Source: Alphaproteobacteria bacterium
Lineage (GTDB): Bacteria; Pseudomonadota; Alphaproteobacteria; Puniceispirillales; Puniceispirillaceae
Length of the DNA: 12,291 nucleotides
Direction: 5' to 3'
NCBI GenBank assembly: GCA_022425565.1
Contig: JAKMFG010000082.1
Coordinates: 1-12,291 of the forward strand
Positions 7,580 through 12,291 of the stretch are shown piece after piece. A program made the translations under genes and the position numbers. The notes beneath the pieces are model-generated. The model was not told the DNA's origin. It was given only the letters and a program-made list of their open reading frames with translations, and ran no database searches. How positions within the stretch are numbered: the first letter of the stretch is position 1; each line of letters opens with the position of its first letter.

Positions 7580-8806
7580 CTAGAGGAAGCCCTTTTCTTT
7601 TGCGGCAGCCATGTAGGCAGCCTCGACGTCGGCAAGCGCTTGCTCAGCGCTTTCCTTACCCTGCATGAAGTCGGCAAGCTCGTTGCCGAGAGCCGTGTGA
7701 AGCAGGCCCATATAAGGCAGCATCGGATAAGGAATGGTATTGGCCTCGGCAGCAGCGAAGACACCGACAGCAGCCGGAGTCGGCTTGTAGCCGTCAATCA
7801 GCCAAACGGCCTGGGTTGCGACATCGCCGTCAGCCAGAATTTCCGGACGGATGGCATGGGTCATCGCAATGAAGGTGGCCTCTGCCTCTGCGTCGGAAAC
7901 GTTCTTGGCAACTGTCCAGCCATCCCACCACAGCGTGGAGGCCGGGGTCGAACCGCCACCGGCGGTCATCGGGCCGGCAATGGCGAAACCGTCAACAACT
8001 TCCTGCGGCACACCGTCGGCGGTCACAAGGGTTGCTGCGCGCGAGCCCCACATGTTCATGATCGCAACGTTGCCGGCGCGGAATTCCGCATTGGTCGAGT
8101 TGCTGTCATGTGTCAGGAAGTCGGGGTTCATGTATTCGGCCAGCGACTTCATCATGGTCAGCGCCTTGACGCCAGCATCGTTGTTCACGTTCGGCTGGGC
8201 CGAACCGGACTTGAAGTGGCTGCCACCCATGCCGAGGAACATGTTGTTGAATTCCTGGGCGAGGTTCCAGCCGGCCTTGTAGGCACCACCAACCGGGTTT
8301 TGCATGATGCCCTTGTCGCGGATCATCTTGGCAGCGGCCAGCATGTCCTCATAGGTCTTTGGCGGCTCTACACCGATTTCCTTGAGAACGTCAGCGCGGT
8401 AAACCAGATGCTGTGCATTGGCCATGAAGGCAACAGCCATCACCTTGCCGTTGATGGTGACAAGCTGGTTTTTCTTCAGATGCTTGCCGTGCTTTGCGAC
8501 GAGGTCATCCAGCGGACGGATAACATCCTCGTTCATCAGCGCCACGATCGAGGAGTTGGCGATGATGGCAGAGGTATATTCGGCCGGGTTGCCCTGCATG
8601 CCAGGCACATTGATCTTCTGGTGATCAGCAGTGAGGTTGGTTGTAACGTCGGCGCCTGCACATTCCTGCGCACCCGCACCAACGGTCTGGATCGCCGGGA
8701 ATTCGTTACCCACGATCGAAACGCGGGCATCGATGCCACAGGCCATGGCGGAAGTCCCCGCCAGGACGGTCATGACACCGGCCAATGCTAGCTTTTTGAC
8801 AAACAT
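7580..8806 (-). CDS. ABC transporter periplasmic substrate-binding protein (family 1, UgpB/MalE-like)
   Basis: Protein of 408 residues that captures the solute in the periplasm and delivers it to the MalF/MalG-like pair. A signal peptide is clear: basic MFVKK, a hydrophobic core to residue 17, and TSAMA before a likely type I cleavage at A22/C23. The -3 residue is Ala, so it is not a good lipobox. The mature protein has two early cysteines (C23, C49) that could form a disulfide. The bilobal fold is suggested by VYRADVLKEIGVEPPKTYED, NVAIMNMWGS and the late LWWDGWTVAKN segment, all typical of extracellular solute-binding family 1. AGGGAG precedes the ATG. It sits second in the operon, between ATPase and permeases, and is followed by a stabilising hairpin. 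Ligand cannot be told from sequence; a polyol, sugar acid or similar polar molecule would fit the family. Confidence 0.94.
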   Translation of the reverse strand: MFVKKLALAGVMTVLAGTSAMACGIDARVSIVGNEFPAIQTVGAGAQECAGADVTTNLTADHQKINVPGMQGNPAEYTSAIIANSSIVALMNEDVIRPLDDLVAKHGKHLKKNQLVTINGKVMAVAFMANAQHLVYRADVLKEIGVEPPKTYEDMLAAAKMIRDKGIMQNPVGGAYKAGWNLAQEFNNMFLGMGGSHFKSGSAQPNVNNDAGVKALTMMKSLAEYMNPDFLTHDSNSTNAEFRAGNVAIMNMWGSRAATLVTADGVPQEVVDGFAIAGPMTAGGGSTPASTLWWDGWTVAKNVSDAEAEATFIAMTHAIRPEILADGDVATQAVWLIDGYKPTPAAVGVFAAAEANTIPYPMLPYMGLLHTALGNELADFMQGKESAEQALADVEAAYMAAAKEKGFL

Positions 8807-8824
8807 GTCAGTCTCCCTTTGTCT

Positions 8825-8847
8825 GATGCAGTTCCATGGTCTGCATC
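8825..8847 (-). repeat. Inverted repeat in the leader of the binding-protein gene
   Basis: GATGCAG (8825-8831) and CTGCATC (8841-8847) form a perfect 7-bp stem around a nine-base loop containing CCATGG. In the minus-strand transcript it sits 18 bases upstream of the binding-protein ATG, just ahead of the AGGGAG ribosome site. It could modulate translation or bind a regulator; its polarity differs from the palindrome at 10018-10035. Confidence 0.45.
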
Positions 8848-8855
8848 TCGGTTAA

Positions 8856-8872
8856 ATCCGCCTGCGGCGGAT
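8856..8872 (-). repeat. GC-rich hairpin between ATPase and binding-protein genes
   Basis: ATCCGCC (8856-8862) pairs with GGCGGAT (8866-8872) around a three-base loop. The transcript continues TTTAACC, a very short U-run. It lies 10 bases after the ATPase stop. This could be a weak intrinsic terminator or a 3' protective structure; it is one of three stem-loops within 100 bp here. Confidence 0.5.
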
Positions 8873-8882
8873 GATGTCGGGA

Positions 8883-9935
8883 TCAGATCCCGATTCGTGC
8901 ACCTGTTCCGGAATCGAACAGGTGACAAATTTCCAGAGGCACAGACAGCGTGACCGGATCACCGATCGCTGCCCGATAGTCTTTTGGCGCGCGCACGGCG
9001 ACAAGTTCACCGCCGATCCGCACGGTGACCATTGTCGCGTCACCAAGAAGTTCCAGCGCGTAGATCGGCGCGCTGATTCCCGTATCACCAGATTTGGATA
9101 CCGCCGCATCCTCGGCCCGAAAACCAAGGGTGACAGGCCCATCGGGTGCCTTGAATCCGTCGATCCGCACATTCTCGGCCGTAAAGCTGCCACCGCCAAG
9201 CTGGCCCTCGATCAGGTTCATCGCGGGATTGCCGATAAAGCCGGCGACAAACACATTAGCCGGCTTGTCGTAAATTTCGGTCGGGGTGCCGACCTGCTGC
9301 ACCACACCGCGGTCCATCACCACCACCCGGTCGGCAAGTGTCATCGCCTCGATCTGGTCGTGCGTCACATAGATTGTTGTTACCGAGAGCTCATGGCTGA
9401 GGTTCTTGATCTGGGCCCGGGTCGACACCCGCAGCTTTGCATCGAGATTTGAGAGAGGCTCATCCATCAGGAAAACATTCGGCTCGCGCACAATGGCACG
9501 CGCCAGCGCGACACGCTGCCTCTGGCCGCCAGACAGCTCGGCCGGCTTGCGGTGGAGAAAATCATCCAGTTCGACCATGGCACTGGCCCGGCGCACCTTG
9601 GCATCGTGGGTCTTGCTGTCTATCCCGCGCACCATCAGCGGGAACCGGATGTTTTCATAGACATTCATGTTCGGGTAGAGCGCATAGCTCTGAAACACCA
9701 TGGCGACGTCACGGTCCTTGGGCTCAAGATCATTTACCCGCTTGCCACCGATATAGACATCGCCCTCGGTCGGATCCTCCAGACCGGCGATCATCCTCAT
9801 CGTCGTCGTCTTGCCACACCCCGACGGGCCCAGCAGCACAAGAAATTCCTGGTCAGCAATGGTCAGATCGAACCGGTCGACACCGACGAAACTGCCCCAT
9901 CTCTTTGAAACATTGCTCAGCTGAATTTCAGCCAT
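8883..9935 (-). CDS. ABC transporter ATP-binding protein (UgpC/MsmK/MalK-like)
   Basis: Energy-coupling subunit of the CUT1-type importer, 350 residues, normal for MalK relatives. Walker A GPSGCGKTT at 36-44, Q-loop Q82, signature LSGGQ at 134-138, Walker B FLMDEP at 155-160 with catalytic E159, D-loop SNLD, and switch H192 (VTHDQ) are all present. The C-terminal third (about 235-350) is the TOBE/MOBE regulatory barrel, with TLGFRAED replacing the usual LGIRPE. The ATG at 9935 is preceded by GAGGTGG and begins MAEIQLSNVSKRW, the family's normal N-terminus; an in-frame extension to 10046 would cross the promoter region and is rejected. It is the first gene of the leftward operon, transcribed away from SnoaL-like D. 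A 9-bp inverted repeat (8900-8908 / 8916-8924) lies inside its last codons. Confidence 0.95.
   Translation of the reverse strand: MAEIQLSNVSKRWGSFVGVDRFDLTIADQEFLVLLGPSGCGKTTTMRMIAGLEDPTEGDVYIGGKRVNDLEPKDRDVAMVFQSYALYPNMNVYENIRFPLMVRGIDSKTHDAKVRRASAMVELDDFLHRKPAELSGGQRQRVALARAIVREPNVFLMDEPLSNLDAKLRVSTRAQIKNLSHELSVTTIYVTHDQIEAMTLADRVVVMDRGVVQQVGTPTEIYDKPANVFVAGFIGNPAMNLIEGQLGGGSFTAENVRIDGFKAPDGPVTLGFRAEDAAVSKSGDTGISAPIYALELLGDATMVTVRIGGELVAVRAPKDYRAAIGDPVTLSVPLEICHLFDSGTGARIGI
8900..8924 (-). repeat. Inverted repeat in the 3' end of the ATPase gene
   Basis: CACCTGTTC (8900-8908) and GAACAGGTG (8916-8924) make a perfect 9-bp stem with a seven-base loop, lying inside the coding region for the last residues of the ATPase. 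With the two hairpins at 8825-8872 it forms a cluster of RNA structures around the ATPase/binding-protein junction. Confidence 0.55.
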
Positions 9936-10004
9936 ATGGCCACCTCGGGAATGAAATTGGTGCATCTGCCGACCCTCCAAAACGCTAAACGGCGCAATAA
10001 CAAT

Positions 10005-10033
10005 TTGGCAAGACATTTTTGCATTCGTATGCA
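10005..10033 (+). promoter_or_regulatory. Putative sigma70 promoter for SnoaL-like D
   Basis: TTGGCA (10005-10010; five of six matches to TTGACA) and TATGCA (10028-10033; TAT conserved, three of six matches) are separated by exactly 17 bases. Transcription would start near 10040, leaving a leader of about 27 bases before the ATG at 10067. The -10 box lies inside the palindrome at 10018-10035, which suits repression. Confidence 0.4.
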
Positions 10034-10035
10034 AA
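10018..10035. promoter_or_regulatory. Putative LacI-family operator
   Basis: TTTGCATTCGTATGCAAA is an 18-bp palindrome with eight of nine pairs matching and a CG at the exact centre, the hallmark of LacI-family sites. It overlaps the candidate rightward -10 box. The LacI-family gene at the end of the divergent operon is the obvious partner. I saw no second close copy in the window. Confidence 0.68.
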
Positions 10036-10066
10036 GGTCTTAGCAAGGCTTACGGAAACTGGACCA

Positions 10067-11059
10067 ATGACCAATTTTCAATCAGAAAAACAGATAGTTA
10101 GAAAATATTTTGAAGCAGTAGACAGTGGTTCATCGCTGGATGGGCTGGTAGCGCCGGATTACCTGTGGCGCGGCTTTCACCCGTTCAACGAAATACAAGG
10201 CGGCGAGGCTGTCACCACCCGGTTCTGGCAGCCGCTCCACACCGCGCTGACATCGCTGCAGCGGCGACTCGACATCTTCATGGCCGGCGATAACTCGATC
10301 GAGGGACATGAGGGTGTGTGGGTGGCCTCGATGGGGCATCTCATGGGCCTGTTCGACAGGCCGTGGCTCGGCATCCAGCCGACCGGCAAGATCGCCATGC
10401 TGCGCTATGCCGAGTTCCACAAGGTCGAGAGCGGACTGATCACCGAAACGGCCATGTATTTCGATATCCCGCATCTGATGATGCAGGCCGGGCTGAACCC
10501 CTTCCCGCCGCAAACAGGGGCGCATATGGTGCAGCCGGGCCCGATGAACCATGACGGCGTGATGTTTGACGCCCAGCCCGGCGAAGAGGGTATCAAGACA
10601 CTTGCCGCCATCGACTATATGGTCACCGATATCAAGGACTGGAAAGGCGGCAGGATCGAATCCCTGACCGACGAGCTGCGCCGCAGCTGGAACGAGGACA
10701 TGGTCTGGTGGGGGCCGGCCGGGATCGGCGCGACCTACACGATAGAGCGCTATGCCGAGCAGCATTCCGGCCCGTTCCGCGCCGGCTTCAAGAACCGGAT
10801 TTTCAATGGCCATATCTGCCGCATGGCCGAGGGCAATTATGGCGGGTTTTTCGGCTGGCCGAACCTGACGCTGACTCCGACCGGCGGCTTCATGGGCATG
10901 CCGGCAAGCGAACTGCCGGGCGACATGCGGGTCATCGACATGTACCGGCGCGACGGAGACAAGCTGACCGAGAACTGGATTTTCATCGACCTGCTGCATT
11001 TCTGGAAGATGCAGGGCGTCGATATTCTGGACCGGATGACCAGGGTGCCTCGCACCTGA
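10067..11059 (+). CDS. SnoaL/NTF2-like double-domain protein D
   Basis: Protein of 330 residues with two tandem SnoaL-like domains (about 18-147 and 202-322). Domain one has FHPFNE (HPF at 38-40), GIQPTGK (102-108) and MYFDIPHLMMQAG (D133). Domain two has WWGPAGIG (214-221) and TENWIFIDLLH (301-311; D308, H311). It is the only member of the pathway set transcribed rightward, but the shared divergent region and operator tie it to the leftward operon. The ATG at 10067 is chosen because it gives the right domain length; an earlier TTG at 10019 would lie in the operator. The ribosome site is weak. The first twenty or so codons are AT-rich (AAA, ATA, AGA, TTT) in contrast to the rest, which probably keeps the start unstructured. 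Ends 17 bp before the convergent YnjD-like gene. Function unknown. Confidence 0.88.
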   Translation: MTNFQSEKQIVRKYFEAVDSGSSLDGLVAPDYLWRGFHPFNEIQGGEAVTTRFWQPLHTALTSLQRRLDIFMAGDNSIEGHEGVWVASMGHLMGLFDRPWLGIQPTGKIAMLRYAEFHKVESGLITETAMYFDIPHLMMQAGLNPFPPQTGAHMVQPGPMNHDGVMFDAQPGEEGIKTLAAIDYMVTDIKDWKGGRIESLTDELRRSWNEDMVWWGPAGIGATYTIERYAEQHSGPFRAGFKNRIFNGHICRMAEGNYGGFFGWPNLTLTPTGGFMGMPASELPGDMRVIDMYRRDGDKLTENWIFIDLLHFWKMQGVDILDRMTRVPRT

Positions 11060-11076
11060 TCCGAACCGCAGCGTCC

Positions 11077-11703
11077 CTAGCCGAGCCTGACCGGTTTCCC
11101 GTCGGAGAAGACGGCATCCCCGGCGTCATGACTGACAAGCAGCGCCGGAATTTCGCGAAGACGCACCTGCTCGCGCACAAAGCCGCCAAATGCCTGACGG
11201 CGTTCCGGGTCGAGCGCCGAAAACGCCTCGTCCATCAGCAGCGCATCGGGCTCGGCCAGCAAGGTGCGCATCAGTGCGACACGGGCCGCCTGACCACCGG
11301 ACAGGGTCGCCGGATCGCGATCGCCAAATCCCTCGAGACCGGCGATGCCAAGCGCATTGGCCACAGCTGTGTCCCTCGCGCGGCGGTGCCGCTCGGCAAG
11401 GCCAAAAGCCAGATTGTCGCCGACCGTCATATGCGGGAAGAGCAGCGCGTCCTGGAAGATCAGCCCGACGCGGCGATCCTCAGCCGGCAAGGCGCTGATC
11501 GACTGGTCATTCAGCCTGACATCGCCGGACCAGGTCAGGGCCGAATCCGCTGTACCGCAGATGATTCCGAGAAGCGTAGACTTGCCGCAACCGCTCGCCC
11601 CCTGGACAAGCCGCATTTCCCCGCGCGCAACCGACAGCGACAATCCGCTGAACAGCGATGGCGCGTCGCCATACCCGGCGGATATATCGTCAAGCTGCAG
11701 CAC
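11077..11703 (-). CDS. YnjD-like ABC transporter ATP-binding protein
   Basis: Compact ATPase of 208 residues, without a C-terminal regulatory domain, as in E. coli YnjD (about 217). Walker A GASGCGKST (35-43), Q84 in IFQDALLFPHMTVGDNL, signature LSGGQ (134-138), Walker B LLMDEA (155-160, catalytic E159) and H192 (LVSHD) are present. The Walker B tail reads DEAFSALD, with Ala where most family members have Pro. GLEGFGDRDPATLSGGQAARVAL resembles the E. coli protein as I recall it. The start is GTG at 11703 because GGGAGGG lies just ahead; the longer in-frame GTG at 11769 has no ribosome site. It is divergent from the YnjB-like gene on its right and convergent with SnoaL-like D, and probably does not serve the upstream importer. 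The transported substrate of the Ynj system is not established. Confidence 0.85.
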   Translation of the reverse strand: MLQLDDISAGYGDAPSLFSGLSLSVARGEMRLVQGASGCGKSTLLGIICGTADSALTWSGDVRLNDQSISALPAEDRRVGLIFQDALLFPHMTVGDNLAFGLAERHRRARDTAVANALGIAGLEGFGDRDPATLSGGQAARVALMRTLLAEPDALLMDEAFSALDPERRQAFGGFVREQVRLREIPALLVSHDAGDAVFSDGKPVRLG

Positions 11704-11797
11704 CTGCGCCCTCCCATCACGAATTCGCGAGACTATAGCCTGTGGCAATCGGACTGTGCTAGGGGACACTCAGACTCATCAATACGATCCGGCCATC
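11704..11797. promoter_or_regulatory. Divergent gap between ynjD-like and ynjB-like genes
   Basis: This 94-bp gap must hold starts for both genes. A TATAGT on the minus strand (complement of about 11729-11734) could be a -10 box for the ATPase gene, without a good -35 partner. No clear operator or terminator was seen. Confidence 0.35.
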
Positions 11798-12291
11798 ATG
11801 AAACACATCTTCTCTTCAGCAGCTGTCAGGCTGTTCATGCTCTTCACCTGCCTGTCCTTCACGGCACAGCTGTCCTTCACGGCACAGGCACAGGCACAGG
11901 CTCAGGCGGCAGATTTCAATGCCTCTGTAGAGGCCGCGCGTGGCCAGACGGTCTATTTCAACGCCTGGGGCGGTGACGACAAGATCAACGACTATATCAA
12001 ATGGGCCAGCGACGAGCTGAAGTCACGCCACGGCATCACCGTCGTGCATGTGAAACTTGCCGACACGGCGGCGGCTGTCAGCCGGATCCTGGCTGAAAAG
12101 ACCGCCGGGCGCGACAGCGGCGGGTCGGTCGACCTGTTGTGGGTGAATGGCGAGAATTTCGCGGCCATGAAACGGAACAGCCTGCTTCAGGCCGAAGCAT
12201 GGACCGAGAGCCTGCCCTCATGGCGTTATACCGATGCCTCAGCGCTGCCGGCGATCAAGCTGGATTTCGCCGAGCCGACAGAAGGCCGCGA
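11798..12291 (+). CDS. ynjB: YnjB-like ABC transporter substrate-binding protein (C-terminus beyond window edge)
   Basis: The first 164 residues of a periplasmic binding protein. The N-terminus is a signal peptide (MKHIFSS, hydrophobic core, then repeated LSFTAQ and AQ units) with a likely cleavage after AQAQA near residue 37. The mature part begins with RGQTVYFNAWGGDDKINDY and continues with GGSVDLLWVNGENF and LPSWRYTD, segments that match E. coli YnjB (COG4134) closely as I remember that sequence. Full members have about 390 residues, so over half is missing. The ATG at 11798 has only a poor ribosome site. The frame is open to the window edge. A YnjC-like permease would be expected next, outside the window. 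Substrate unproven for the family. Confidence 0.9.
   Translation, partial: MKHIFSSAAVRLFMLFTCLSFTAQLSFTAQAQAQAQAADFNASVEAARGQTVYFNAWGGDDKINDYIKWASDELKSRHGITVVHVKLADTAAAVSRILAEKTAGRDSGGSVDLLWVNGENFAAMKRNSLLQAEAWTESLPSWRYTDASALPAIKLDFAEPTEGR
11852..11887 (+). repeat. In-frame 18-bp tandem duplication in a signal peptide
   Basis: CTGTCCTTCACGGCACAG occurs twice back to back (11852-11869 and 11870-11887), encoding LSFTAQ twice. It is followed by two more GCACAG units and a GCTCAG (to 11905), encoding AQ repeats. The exact identity suggests a recent slippage event that lengthened the signal peptide without breaking frame. Confidence 0.9.

Larger units (their letters stand above)
9936..10066. promoter_or_regulatory. 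Divergent promoter region between the ATPase operon and SnoaL-like D
   Basis: This 131-bp stretch separates two divergent starts and is visibly more AT-rich than its surroundings. It must hold the main promoter of the leftward operon and that of the rightward gene. A rightward sigma70-like pair and a LacI-type operator are listed separately. Leftward, the best candidate I see is TTGCCA (complement of 10006-10011) with a poor -10 near the complement of 9985-9993, which is weak. Confidence 0.7.

Noticed and set aside
9936..10046. N-terminal extension of the importer ATPase to 10046
   Set aside because: The 37 extra residues cover the promoter and operator region and are not like any MalK N-terminus; ATG at 9935 has a good ribosome site.
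10019..10066. TTG start at 10019 for SnoaL-like D
   Set aside because: It lies within the operator and candidate -10 box, so it would not be transcribed from the proposed promoter.
11060..11076. Bidirectional terminator between the convergent SnoaL-like D and YnjD-like genes
   Set aside because: The 17-bp gap contains no inverted repeat or T-run.
10708..11976. A 422-codon plus-strand frame spanning three genes
   Set aside because: It crosses the SnoaL-like D gene, the opposite-strand ATPase and the ynjB start in the wrong frame; low-complexity Arg-rich translation.

Overview
The window reads as chromosomal DNA of a GC-rich alphaproteobacterium, probably a marine or rhizobial-type heterotroph. 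That placement rests on codon use, tight gene packing and the gene families present; there is no rRNA or other lineage marker, so it is loose. No RNA gene, insertion sequence, CRISPR array or phage gene was seen.

Most of the window (about 1 to 9935) is one long leftward operon. In transcription order it encodes a UgpC/MsmK-type importer ATPase, a periplasmic substrate-binding protein, two MalF/MalG-type permeases, a double-domain SnoaL/NTF2-like protein (B), a single-domain SnoaL-like protein (C), a HisD/HpsN-family dehydrogenase, a second double-domain SnoaL-like protein (A), a short-chain dehydrogenase (SDR), and a LacI-family regulator that runs off the left edge. Several junctions overlap by 1 to 4 bases (TGATG, ATGA, TAATG). 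A fourth SnoaL-like protein (D, double-domain) is transcribed rightward from the shared 131-bp divergent region. That region holds a near-perfect palindrome with a central CG, typical of LacI-family operators, lying on a plausible sigma70 -10 box.

The genes fit a regulated uptake and oxidation pathway for an unknown small polar compound: periplasmic capture, ATP-driven import, and oxidation by an alcohol-to-acid HisD-type enzyme and an SDR, with four SnoaL-fold proteins supplying isomerase, cyclase, hydratase or lactonase-like steps or binding functions. No kinase or aldolase is visible. Four SnoaL-like paralogues, three of them tandem double domains, in one operon is the most unusual feature and I know of no characterised pathway that matches it.

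The dehydrogenase gene carries a one-base deletion in a short A run near its 3' end. It removes the last 50 residues, including the expected fourth zinc ligand. The correct frame continues to a stop that overlaps the next start codon.

Right of position 11059 is a second, unrelated locus: a leftward YnjD-like ABC ATPase and a divergent, rightward YnjB-like substrate-binding protein, truncated by the window edge. The matching YnjC permease is not in the window.
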